A DNA stretch of 64,000 nt from Bifidobacterium reuteri DSM 23975 (GTDB lineage Bacteria; Actinomycetota; Actinomycetes; Actinomycetales; Bifidobacteriaceae), in NCBI RefSeq assembly GCF_000741695.1, contig NZ_JGZK01000010.1:1-64000 (forward strand). The letters are read 5' to 3'. The notes beneath the pieces are model-generated. The model saw only the letters and a list, made by a program, of their open reading frames with translations, had not been told where the DNA came from and searched no databases. Within the stretch, counting starts at the first letter, position 1; each line of letters starts with the position of its first letter. Shown here one piece after another: positions 34,881 through 43,286 of the stretch. Position numbers and translations under genes: made by a program.

Positions 34881-35248
34881 CCTCACCTTCCATATCCCTA
34901 ATTAATATTCACTACTGTCCTGCGTCAGCAATTCGTTACTGCATTTCGGCTCCCCTTGTCAGGACAGCACCGTAAAGCAAACAGCGGAGCTGTTTGTAGG
35001 TGCTGTGCGAGCCGACAGGCGAGCCGGCAAACCGCGCGCGAAGCACGTCCACAATTGCGGGACCAGCACCGTAAAGCAAACAGCGGAGCTGTTTGTAGGT
35101 GCTGTGCGAGCCGACAGGCGAGCCGGCAAACCGCGCGCGAAGCACGTCCACAATTGCAGGACGAGCTGGCCCGTAAAACGGGACTGAGGGGTAGTCATCT
35201 CTCGCTAACGAATTGCTACTGCTGCCGTCATCGCCGCGCTATGCCACG
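34881..35248. other. Repeat-filled gap between the LuxC-like and SDR genes
   Basis: Nearly the whole 368 bases is the double-unit element at 34949-35193, flanked by a 12-base inverted repeat. It may have been inserted into an operon. No gene was found. Confidence 0.7.
34927..35217. mobile_element. Double-unit 99-bp element flanked by 12-bp inverted repeats
   Basis: AGCAATTCGTTA (34927-34938) and TAACGAATTGCT (35206-35217) are perfect inverted repeats. Between them lie two 99-bp units (GCACCGTAAAGCAAACAGCGG at 34967 and 35066), nearly identical, bounded by GGCTCCCCTTGTCAGG and GGGACTGAGGGG. It is the opposite-strand counterpart of 28130-28373. It has no coding capacity and looks like a non-autonomous mobile element. 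Confidence 0.65.
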
Positions 35249-36796
35249 CTATTCCATGTCGAGATCGAACGAATCGCTGTATGTGTCACTGCCGCGCTCG
35301 ATATCCACGGCCCGCAGCAGATCGATGAGATTGAAGCCGCCATCGTGATGCCAGCCGGATTTCGCCCGATCCATCTCCCCCAACGGGCAGACGCGATCGA
35401 CGCCCACCTGCGCCAGCGCATCGGCGAGGCCGAACAATCGGCTGGAATCCACGGCCACGCCGCAGCTCTGCAGCCATCCACGGCAATTGGCCAGCTGCCC
35501 GACGGCATCCATCAGATCAGGCACCGCCACCACGTTGATGGTCCGGTTCAGCGGGGACAGCAATGACGTAAGCGTCTCGGCGGCACCAAGCCCCGTCGCG
35601 GCAGCCGCAGCCAAGCCAGCGTCCTCAGCGCCCGCATCAGCCTCAAGCTCGCGATACAACACCGTCCATGCCGTGCCGTTCCTGCTGGCTATCACCGCAT
35701 CCGAACCACCCATCAGCGCCTGCATCTCGGTATTGGTGCGCGCCCGCTGGATGGCCATGTTCTCGGCGTCGCTTAGCACCGCGCGAGGGTATTTGCGCTG
35801 CTGCCCCTCCAGTTCGCCGCCCAGCAACTGGGCGACTTCGCGCGGGGCAAGCGCTCCACCGGTCTCGACGAATATGGTCTGCGGGGCCAGACAGCTCTGT
35901 TGGTCGTAGGTGGCGATATCGACGGCCGCGCGATGCACGGTGTCGGCATACGTATCCGGCCGCAGCGCCTCGCGCCCGATGAACGCCAGACCGATCTTCG
36001 CCCCGTAGCCCAGACAGGGCTTGGCGCCCGCGACCTTACCGGCGATCAGCTTGGTGGTGGTCGACGAACCGTAGACGATGACGGCGTCGGCGGCGTCGAT
36101 GGCGGGATCCTCCAGCTCCTGCGAGCCGCCCTTCCACGGCACCACGGCGATGGCATCGGCCAGTTCCGGGTCGATCATAGCGATGCTGCGTGCGAAGAAT
36201 GCGGGCATCACCGGTTCCGAGAACGAGGATTTGCCGAGGATCGCGCCTTTGACCAGCAGGGTCATGACCATGCTCCACACCGGGATGCCCGGCACGTTGC
36301 TGGAGAACACCTGATACGTGAGGCGCGGGCCGACATACCGGGAATAGCCGCCCGCCTTGTTGGGCCGGAATCCGTCGAGCATGGCCGGCTGTCCGATTTC
36401 GGCGTCAAGGAACCGCAGCAGTTCTCGGCGTCGGAACTGGCGCATGTACCGCTTCAGCTCGATACGCACCATGTCGGACTGGTAGCCGGTGATCGCGGGG
36501 ATGAGCAGCTCGGCATGACGCCGCAGCTCGAAATCGGGATCGGTCCACAGCTCGGCGGCGCGCGCCAGCACGTCGAGGATGTCGTTGACGCTCATCGCGG
36601 CCAATCGGCGGGCGCGCACCTCGGTCAGCCGCCGTGCGAGGGCGGTGATGGCCGGCCCGTTGAGCACGGGATAGCGCAACTGCCGCGCGCCTTGCGCCGT
36701 GGCGACGTCATAGGTCGCGTACTCCGCAGGCTCCACGCCCGAAGGCAGATGGAAGACATCGATGGTGGCCGTCGAGGATGCCGGAAATCCACCCAT
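35249..36796 (-). CDS. LuxC-like acyl-CoA/acyl-protein reductase
   Basis: The 515-residue protein shows the LuxC acyl reductase pattern: LTYQVFSSNVPGIPVWSMVM, LLVKGAILGKSSFSEPVMP, AVIVYGSSTTT and the active-site cysteine in DQQSCLAPQTIFVE (Cys302). LuxC reduces an acyl group handed over by LuxE to an aldehyde using NADPH. ATG 36796 (MGGFPASSTATID) lies 4 bases after the LuxE-like stop with GGGTGAGG as its site, so the two are translationally coupled. Luciferase genes (luxA, luxB) are absent, so light production is not implied. Confidence 0.85.
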   Translation of the reverse strand: MGGFPASSTATIDVFHLPSGVEPAEYATYDVATAQGARQLRYPVLNGPAITALARRLTEVRARRLAAMSVNDILDVLARAAELWTDPDFELRRHAELLIPAITGYQSDMVRIELKRYMRQFRRRELLRFLDAEIGQPAMLDGFRPNKAGGYSRYVGPRLTYQVFSSNVPGIPVWSMVMTLLVKGAILGKSSFSEPVMPAFFARSIAMIDPELADAIAVVPWKGGSQELEDPAIDAADAVIVYGSSTTTKLIAGKVAGAKPCLGYGAKIGLAFIGREALRPDTYADTVHRAAVDIATYDQQSCLAPQTIFVETGGALAPREVAQLLGGELEGQQRKYPRAVLSDAENMAIQRARTNTEMQALMGGSDAVIASRNGTAWTVLYRELEADAGAEDAGLAAAAATGLGAAETLTSLLSPLNRTINVVAVPDLMDAVGQLANCRGWLQSCGVAVDSSRLFGLADALAQVGVDRVCPLGEMDRAKSGWHHDGGFNLIDLLRAVDIERGSDTYSDSFDLDME

Positions 36797-36800
36797 AGCC

Positions 36801-37943
36801 TCACCCGCGGTTGGCACTGATGACCTCGTCCACCGCAATCGAGCATCCGCGGGCCTCGGCACCCTTCGCCCTGCCCTGCAGCAGGAATCCGTCCGGTGTG
36901 CGATGGCCCAGGTCCTCGGTCAGGATGCCGATGCAGGAGTTCCAGTTGGCCAGGTCGTAGTGGGCGATTACGCCGGTCTCGCCATCCTTGACGGGCGTCA
37001 GCGTGTTCGGATCCAGGAACACCGTGCGCACCCATGACGGGTTCGCCTTGAGATAATTGCTGGTGCCGTCCGTGTACCAGGACAGGATGTTCTGGTCGTA
37101 GATCTGGGAGCTGAGCTCGGTCATGCCGTACATGTTGACGCAGTGGTGGCGAGGCACGCCCAGCGTCTGCTCCAGTTCGGCGAGCATCTGGTCCTCGGTG
37201 ATGTCGCGCTTGGTGCTCTTGAATCCGCCGGTGTCGAACAGGCGGCTGTCGGCGGCCAAGGCGAACGTCAGGTCGTGCTCGTGCAGGTAGTCGAGCAGAT
37301 ACAAGTAGGACGACGAGACGCCCATCAGCATGACCGGCTCCTGATCGGCCACCGCACGGTTCAGGAAGTCGATGATGCCGTCGAACTTGAGCCCGTGCTC
37401 GTCGAAGTAGATGCCGCTGCCCTCGCTGCCGCATTGTTCCACGGCCTTGGTGAGGTAGCGGGAGAGCGACGAGTTCTGGTTCATGTCCCACGCGGGGGAG
37501 ATCACGGCGATGCGGATGCGTTCGCGGTCCGGCATGATGAAATGGCGGAACGGCACGATCATCGACTCATCCCACACCTCCAGGTCCGGGTGGAAGTTGC
37601 GGCCGCGCATCGCACCGCCGTGCGTGGTGCCGCTGGTCATAAACACCGCTTCGCACTGGTCGGTGGGGATGGTGGACAGGGTGAGGTGCTTGAATCCGTC
37701 CACTGGCATCGGCGGAATCTCCCGCCAGCCGCGCAGCGAGGCGGGCGTGATGCGCTTGGCCGCGCAATACCGGCGATACGGCAGGTCATAGGTGTACTGG
37801 TATGTGAACACGTCGCGGGCCAAGGCGTCGAACGCCTCGTCCGGCGCCTGTTCGCAGCCATAGGTGTGGATGAAATCGAGAATCTCCTGTTTGATACGGC
37901 CCGCGTCGGCCTTCACATCGGTCCCGCCAGTCATTGCAGTCAT
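36801..37943 (-). CDS. LuxE-like acyl-protein synthetase (acyl-activating enzyme)
   Basis: The 380-residue protein has LuxE/PaaK-type adenylation features: VFMTSGTTHGGAMRGRNFHP (the Ser/Thr/Gly nucleotide loop), MLMGVSSSYLYLLDYLHEH, HHCVNMYGMTELSSQIYD and GFLLQGRAKGAEARGCSIAV. LuxE activates a fatty acid and passes it to LuxC. GGAGGGGAG precedes ATG 37943. The order permease, LuxE, LuxC, SDR on one strand suggests a pathway that activates a carboxylic acid, reduces it to the aldehyde and processes it further. The natural acid is unknown. Confidence 0.85.
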   Translation of the reverse strand: MTAMTGGTDVKADAGRIKQEILDFIHTYGCEQAPDEAFDALARDVFTYQYTYDLPYRRYCAAKRITPASLRGWREIPPMPVDGFKHLTLSTIPTDQCEAVFMTSGTTHGGAMRGRNFHPDLEVWDESMIVPFRHFIMPDRERIRIAVISPAWDMNQNSSLSRYLTKAVEQCGSEGSGIYFDEHGLKFDGIIDFLNRAVADQEPVMLMGVSSSYLYLLDYLHEHDLTFALAADSRLFDTGGFKSTKRDITEDQMLAELEQTLGVPRHHCVNMYGMTELSSQIYDQNILSWYTDGTSNYLKANPSWVRTVFLDPNTLTPVKDGETGVIAHYDLANWNSCIGILTEDLGHRTPDGFLLQGRAKGAEARGCSIAVDEVISANRG

Positions 37944-38008
37944 TGATCTGCTCCCCTCCGATTCCGCTGAGTATTCCGAATCCTGATATGCATTATTGTT
38001 CGCTGAAC

Positions 38009-39493
38009 TCAGTCCCGCTTGGCGACGTTCGAGTTATCCACAACATTTGTGGATGGCGCGGCTACAGTAGCATTCGCTACGTTCACAGTGGCCTTAGCAC
38101 CGTTCGCAGCAGCACTCGCAACGTCCGCAGTGGCATTCGCTACGCTCCCAGAAGCATCCGCACCGTTCGCAGCAGCCTCCGCTACGTTCGTTGCCGGTTC
38201 AGCGGCATCCGGCGTGCGATGCCGAGCCACCAGATCCGGCAGCGCCACGAACAGCGCGTTGAGGATGATCGCGCAGAATACGCCGACCATGATGTTGTTG
38301 CCGAAGAACACGCTCGCGCCACCGGTCAGCCCGGCGAGCGCCTTCGGCAGCGCGATGCCGAGCAGCAGGGACATGCCGATCACCATCTGACGGCGTTCGT
38401 CGTCGGCGACCTTGCGCAGCGTGCGGATGCCCGTCACAATCAGGCTGGCGGCAGCGGGCAGGAAGATGCCGCCGACGACAGCCGAGGGAATCACAGACAG
38501 CAGGGCGCCGGCCTTCGGCACGAAGCCGAGGATCAGTAGTAGCACTGCGGCGATGACCACAGGCGTGCGCGTGCGCAGCTTGCCTTCACCGGTCAGGTTC
38601 AGCAGACCCACGTTCTGCGGGTACGCGGTGGTCGTGAAGCCGCCGATGAGCGAGGAGATGGCGGAACCGGCCGCCTCGCCGGCCAGACCGTAGCGCACCT
38701 GCTTGCGCTCAAGCGGGGTGCCCTGAATCTCGGAAGCCGCCTGATACACGCCCAGCGCCTCCATCACGGCGACCATGTAGGCGATGAAGAACGGTACGAA
38801 GATCTTCCAATCGAACGTAAACGGACCGTAGGGCAGGAAGGTCGGCAGACCAAGCCAACCCTTTGATGCGACGGGGGAGAAGTCCACCATGCCCAGCGCG
38901 GCGGCGACCACAGTACCCACCACGAGCGCGATCAGGAAGGAGAACGATTTGAGCAATCCCTTGCCGAGCAGGGACAGCACCAGCACGATCGCCGTGGTCA
39001 GGATGGACACGGTGAGGATGCGGGGGTCGGCGAACGTCTTGTCGCCGGGAGCGCCGCCGAGGAACTCGCTCAGCGTGAACCCGGACAGGGATACGCCCAC
39101 CATGAAGATGACCACACCCGAGATCAGCGGGGAGAACAGGAACCGCATCCGTTCGATGACGCCGGTCAGGCACAGTACCAGGAATACCAGCGAGGCGATG
39201 AGGATGGACGAGCTGGCCGCGCCCAGCATGCCGGCGGTGCCGGCCGCGATCATCAGGGCGTCGAATGCGGCGGACGGGCCCTGCACCACGGGCAGACGCA
39301 CCAGTCGGGTGGCCTGGATCAGCGTGACCAGACCGGAGACGATGAAGATGGCGTTGATCATGTTCGACGACAACGCGATCGGCAGGCCGATGGCGCCCGC
39401 CACGAACACCGGGTCGAGCCAGACGTTGGAGACGAACACATGCTGGAAGCCCAGCAGGACGTTTTGGGCGGTCAGTTCCTTGCGTATTGACAC
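38009..39493 (-). CDS. NCS2-family nucleobase/xanthine-uracil permease
   Basis: A 494-residue permease with about 12-14 membrane helices and the NCS2 signature TTTAYPQNVGLLNLTGEGK. An earlier region has VVQGPSAAFDALMIAAGTAG. I chose the GTG at 39493 (SIRKELTAQNVLLGFQHVF), with GGAGGAAG about 8 bases upstream; the open frame extends to a TTG at 39550. The last 65 residues are an unusual Ala/Asn/Val-rich tail (VAEAAANGADASGSVANATA) encoded by a 63-bp repeat. It lies 65 bases before the LuxE-like gene on the same strand. Substrate (uracil, xanthine or another) cannot be told from sequence. Confidence 0.88.
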   Translation of the reverse strand: MSIRKELTAQNVLLGFQHVFVSNVWLDPVFVAGAIGLPIALSSNMINAIFIVSGLVTLIQATRLVRLPVVQGPSAAFDALMIAAGTAGMLGAASSSILIASLVFLVLCLTGVIERMRFLFSPLISGVVIFMVGVSLSGFTLSEFLGGAPGDKTFADPRILTVSILTTAIVLVLSLLGKGLLKSFSFLIALVVGTVVAAALGMVDFSPVASKGWLGLPTFLPYGPFTFDWKIFVPFFIAYMVAVMEALGVYQAASEIQGTPLERKQVRYGLAGEAAGSAISSLIGGFTTTAYPQNVGLLNLTGEGKLRTRTPVVIAAVLLLILGFVPKAGALLSVIPSAVVGGIFLPAAASLIVTGIRTLRKVADDERRQMVIGMSLLLGIALPKALAGLTGGASVFFGNNIMVGVFCAIILNALFVALPDLVARHRTPDAAEPATNVAEAAANGADASGSVANATADVASAAANGAKATVNVANATVAAPSTNVVDNSNVAKRD

Positions 39494-39863
39494 TCTCTTG
39501 CTTCCTCCCTCAATGCGCACGCGGCTCTCGAGTCGAACGGAAGCGTCCAACCGTCGTAGTCCCTACGCGAGTATGAGCTCACAGGTTCGAAGGGTTCGGC
39601 GAATGCCGTCTCAGCCAGAGGCGCCCCTTACGAATCGGTTTCGAGGTCACCGTAGCAAACACAGCGGCTGTGAGTCAAGGAAATTCCCGCGCCGGGCCAG
39701 ATTGACGGGTTTGTCATGTCGATTGACGGGGTTGCCACCTCGGCTGACGGAAGTGTAACGAATTCTGTTACAAATCCGTCAGCCAAACAAGGAAACGAAA
39801 ACGGTCCAAATAAGGAAATAAAATCAGTCCAAATAAGGAAACGAAATCGGTCCAAATAAGGAA
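39494..39863. other. Gap with a 23-bp tandem repeat
   Basis: The first 280 bases contain no recognised feature beyond the permease ribosome site. The last part, 39784-39866, is a tandem repeat of about 3.5 units of 23 bases (core CGGTCCAAATAAGGAAA). Confidence 0.6.
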
Positions 39864-39866
39864 ATG
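39784..39866 (+). repeat. 23-bp tandem repeat carrying an AAGGAA motif
   Basis: Units read AAATAAGGAAA(C/T)(G/A)AAAN-CGGTCC with period 23, about 3.5 copies. The final copy, AATAAGGAA, abuts the ATG of the DUF4143 remnant at 39864. Confidence 0.75.
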
Positions 39867-40358
39867 GAGCCTTTCGGGATGTCATCGAAGCCCGCATGGA
39901 ATCCAAATCTTCGTTCGAAAACCGCCATTCGATCGGCGGATACGCGGCATTTCGTCGATCCGTCCATCGCTGCGGCTGCCCTTGGTGTGAATCCTCAGGG
40001 CATTTTACGTGACTTGGAGACCTTCGGCCTACTGTTTGAAGGAATGTGCATCCGCGATCTTCGCGTCTATGCGGACGCATTGGGCGGACAGGTGTTCCAC
40101 TATCGTGACAAGACCGGTTTGGAATGCGATGCCGTGGTCCATTTGCGTGACGGACGGTATGGTCTCATCGAGGTCAAACTCGGAGGAGACAAACTAACCA
40201 ACGAGGGTGCCTCGAACCTGTTGAAGCTGGCCGGAAGACTGGATACCTCCAAGATGTCCGAGCCCAGCTTCCTCATGGTGCTCACCGGTACCGGAGCCTA
40301 CAGCTTCACGCGTCCGGACGGAGTAATCGTCGCGCCCATCACCACATTGCGGCCATGA
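39864..40358 (+). pseudogene. C-terminal remnant of an AAA ATPase with DUF4143 domain
   Basis: The 164-residue frame matches only the end of DUF4143-type ATPases: FVDPSIAAAALGV, FEGMCIRDLRVYADAL, GLECDAVVHLRDGRYGLIEV and SFTRPDGVIVAPI. Full proteins are about 400 residues with an N-terminal P-loop domain, which is missing; upstream is the tandem repeat. It is therefore a truncated relic. Whether the fragment is translated is unknown; an AAGGAA lies directly before the ATG, too close for good initiation. Confidence 0.75.
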
Positions 40359-40408
40359 CACGCCGCACCGGCGCCAACGGCACACGCGCATCAGCCAGAT
40401 GACACGAC

Positions 40409-40445
40409 GAGGCCGCCGTCCCTGAAGGAAAGGGACGGCGGCCTC
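40409..40445. terminator. Perfect 15-bp hairpin
   Basis: GAGGCCGCCGTCCCT (40409-40423) pairs with AGGGACGGCGGCCTC (40431-40445), loop GAAGGAA. It lies after the DUF4143 remnant. Confidence 0.8.
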
Positions 40446-40517
40446 ATACATAGCACCTGCAATATGGTGCCGTACGGCACCGAGCCGGTCGGCTGTCAGC
40501 CGTACGTTTGCCGGGAA

Positions 40518-40555
40518 CACTCGGTAGTCGATTATCGATAATCGACTGCCGAGTG
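40518..40555 (-). terminator. Hairpin after the GH43-region frame
   Basis: CACTCGGTAGTCGATTA and TAATCGACTGCCGAGTG form a 17-bp stem with one mismatch around TCGA, 12 bases beyond the stop of the frame ending at 40567. Confidence 0.65.
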
Positions 40556-40566
40556 CTGACTACCGG

Positions 40567-43215
40567 CTACCGGCGACTGCGGCGCACGGCGGCCAGCGCG
40601 ATGCCCGCCACTGCCAGCAGCAGCATCGCGACAGCCACGCCGGCGACAGCGGAACCGGTATTCACCAGATTGCCGTCACCCTTGCCGTCCGACTTGTTGT
40701 TGTTCTTGTCGGACTGGTTCTGGTTGCCTTGGTTCTGGCTGCCATTGCCACCCTGGTTGCCCTGGTTGCCGTTGCCGCCATTGTCGGAACCGGCATCCTT
40801 CGCCTTGACCTTCACGGTGAAGGTGGCGGGCTTGAGATCCTTGCCCGCGTCCTTGCCGGTGTAGGTCACGGTCACCGTCACAGCGTCCGCAGCCTTGGAG
40901 GAATCGAAGCCGGTGAGCAGGTACTCGTCGGAGCCCAGCACACGGGTCTCACCATCGGACAGCTTGGCGGTCACTTCGAGGCCGGAGGCGTCGAACTTGT
41001 CGCCGACCGTGTACTCGGTCTTCGCGGGCTGCTTGGTCACGGCGATCTCATCGACCGTCGTCTCGGCAGGAGGCGTGACCGGCTTGTCCTTGACCGTCAG
41101 CTCGAAAGCGGCGGTCTTGGTGGCATCGTCCTTCAGCGCAACGGTCACGGTGACCTTGCCCGCAGCCGCGAACGGCTTGGACAGATCGACCACAACACCG
41201 GAGGCGTCCACGGCGGACAGGGTGTAGTCGCCTGCGGCAACCTCATCCGAGGTGTTGTCGGACATCAGCTTCTTGACCGTCAGACCCTTGTCCGAGAACG
41301 TCTCACCGACCGTGTACTCGACGTCGTCCGGACCGCTCACCTCAATGCCGGTCACAGTCGGCTGCGAGGGCTCGGGCTCGCCCTTGGCAGTCACCGCAGT
41401 GCCGTCGAAGATGGCGGTGTAGTCGCCCTTGGCATTGTTCGAGGTGGCGAAGATGCCCACGTCGAGCTTGTCGGCCGCATCCTCACCGAGAGTGGCAGTG
41501 CCGAGGCTCTTCCACTCGGCGGAGCCGGCGAGCTTGTAGAAGCCTTCCAGCTCGGTGGCGGAGTTACGCACCAGCTTGAACGACACCGGAGTGTCGATGG
41601 AGCTGGCGGCTTCGGCCACCTTGTCGAGTTCCTTGTCGATGAATCCGTTGTTGTTCGAATCCGTCTGGAAGAACGCACCCTTGGTGCTGGCGATCAGCAG
41701 CGCGTAGCCGTGGGCCTTGCCCTGGCCGGCCGCGCTCAGATCGTTGCGCACGATGATGCCCGCACGCGGGTCCTCGTTGCTGCCGGGCTGGGAGGAGGTG
41801 ATGGTCGTCTCGATCGAGTCGCCCACACCGAGCTTGGCCGGCTGGTAGATGGTGGACAGGTTGTCCTTGTTCGTCCATGCACCGTTGTTCGAGGCGTCGG
41901 TGATGCGGAAGGAACCGGTGGCCTCACCCTGCAGGAAGGTACCGGCGTTGCCCCAGCTGGTGGTCTTCCATGGTTCGCCCACCTGCTGCGCGCCCTCGGC
42001 CGATGCGGTGAAGCGCACGGTGTAGGTGCGGGTCTGGGCCGGGTCATCCTTGGAGGCGACGGTCACGATCGCGCGGGCGGTGTTGACGTCCACGGTCACG
42101 GTCGTGTGCTCGGGGTCGGCGGCCACGGCCTTGACCGTAGGCACCTTGCCCCATGCACCGGTATCCACCGTGTAAGTGGTGGTTCCGCCGTTGAATCCGG
42201 CCACCGCAGCACCGTTGACCTCAATCGAAGCGAGGTTGAGCGGGTTGTCTGCGGACTGATCCCAGTAGCTCACATCCCAGCCGTCACCATACGTGGCGGG
42301 ATCCTGGGTGGCGGGGTTCTGCATGGTCAGCGCACCGGTGGTGGCGTTGATGGAGATCGGCAGCCAGACATACGTGGAGTTGGACTTGCCGGAGTCCCAA
42401 CGGTCACCGATGTAGATGAACTTGCCAGGCTGGATCTGGAACACGGACGCGGTCTGCGAGCCGAAGGTGGAACCACGGGTGTCGCCCACGGAAAGAAGGC
42501 CATCGGCACCCTCCGGCAGGCTGCCGAACGCGGTGTTCTCGTACTGGTCATCGGCCTGGACGCCGCGAATCCATGCGCCGAACACCGAGTCAGACGTGTA
42601 GTACGTCTGCTTGTTCGGGGCCCAGCCGGTGGCACCGGAGGCGATGATGTAGTACTTGCCGTTGTTCTTGAACATGGCCGGTGCCTCGAGCATGCCGCGA
42701 TCCTTGACGATCACGAAGTCCTGCCCGGCGACCGGAGCGCCCTCGCCGCCGTCAGCCAGCGTGTATGGATACTCGCCGGATTCGGAGTACTGCAGGTCCG
42801 CATCGGCCACCTTCGACGTGTCCTTCGTGGTCTTCACCACGTTGGTGTAGTCGTCGTTCAGCTTGGCGATGTACAGCGTACGGTTCTCCTCCGAGGAGTA
42901 GATGAGGTACGCGGTGCCGTCGTCATCCTGGAACACGGTCATGTCGCGAGAGCCACCAGGTACTGCGTTCTTGTGGCCGGTCTTGTAATCCTCGCGGTTG
43001 GGCAGACGGTATGCGCCGGTCAGCTTGAACGGACCGGTGGGGGAGTCGGATACGGCCACCGCGGCGAGCGAACGCTCGTAGTTGGCGGTCGAGCCCGCAG
43101 TCTTGGTGCCGTCCGCGTGCCACCACATCACGTACTTCTTGGTCTTGGCGTTGTACAGCACCTTCGGACGCTCGAAGATCGCGTTCGCGGTGTCCTTGAC
43201 GCCATCGCCGTCCAC
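40567..43215 (-). CDS. C-terminal part of a frameshifted GH43-type surface glycosidase
   Basis: This 882-codon frame has no signal peptide and opens inside a GH43-like beta-propeller: IFERPKVLYNAKTKKYVMWW, DDDGTAYLIYSSEENRTLYI and GMLEAPAMFKNNGKYYIIAS. Downstream come an Ig-like linker, a jelly-roll-like domain (residues about 410-620), two Big_3-type bacterial Ig domains (VTKQPAKTEYTVGDKFDASG and relatives), a Gly/Asn/Gln linker and a LVNTGS-type anchor motif, a membrane helix and Arg-rich tail. It continues the protein starting at 46982, but one base is missing near 43330, so the GTG at 43215 is only the nominal start. Probably not made on its own. Confidence 0.75.
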   Translation of the reverse strand: MDGDGVKDTANAIFERPKVLYNAKTKKYVMWWHADGTKTAGSTANYERSLAAVAVSDSPTGPFKLTGAYRLPNREDYKTGHKNAVPGGSRDMTVFQDDDGTAYLIYSSEENRTLYIAKLNDDYTNVVKTTKDTSKVADADLQYSESGEYPYTLADGGEGAPVAGQDFVIVKDRGMLEAPAMFKNNGKYYIIASGATGWAPNKQTYYTSDSVFGAWIRGVQADDQYENTAFGSLPEGADGLLSVGDTRGSTFGSQTASVFQIQPGKFIYIGDRWDSGKSNSTYVWLPISINATTGALTMQNPATQDPATYGDGWDVSYWDQSADNPLNLASIEVNGAAVAGFNGGTTTYTVDTGAWGKVPTVKAVAADPEHTTVTVDVNTARAIVTVASKDDPAQTRTYTVRFTASAEGAQQVGEPWKTTSWGNAGTFLQGEATGSFRITDASNNGAWTNKDNLSTIYQPAKLGVGDSIETTITSSQPGSNEDPRAGIIVRNDLSAAGQGKAHGYALLIASTKGAFFQTDSNNNGFIDKELDKVAEAASSIDTPVSFKLVRNSATELEGFYKLAGSAEWKSLGTATLGEDAADKLDVGIFATSNNAKGDYTAIFDGTAVTAKGEPEPSQPTVTGIEVSGPDDVEYTVGETFSDKGLTVKKLMSDNTSDEVAAGDYTLSAVDASGVVVDLSKPFAAAGKVTVTVALKDDATKTAAFELTVKDKPVTPPAETTVDEIAVTKQPAKTEYTVGDKFDASGLEVTAKLSDGETRVLGSDEYLLTGFDSSKAADAVTVTVTYTGKDAGKDLKPATFTVKVKAKDAGSDNGGNGNQGNQGGNGSQNQGNQNQSDKNNNKSDGKGDGNLVNTGSAVAGVAVAMLLLAVAGIALAAVRRSRR

Positions 43216-43286
43216 GTCGGTGTTGGTGTTGAGGTAGAAGGCGAGCTTCTTGGCCTTGGCCTCGTTTACCTTGCCGTCCGCATCCT

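Noticed and set aside
34011..37943. Bioluminescence operon
   Set aside because: LuxC- and LuxE-like genes are present, but luxA and luxB and the thioesterase luxD are absent, so light production is not supported.
38034..38056. TTATCCACA and TGTGGATGG near the end of the permease gene as DnaA boxes
   Set aside because: Only one perfect box plus one with a mismatch, inside a coding repeat region; weaker than the cluster at 7121 and likely chance.
39494..39660. Purine riboswitch upstream of the nucleobase permease
   Set aside because: I could not find the conserved purine-riboswitch core or paired P1 arms in the leader.
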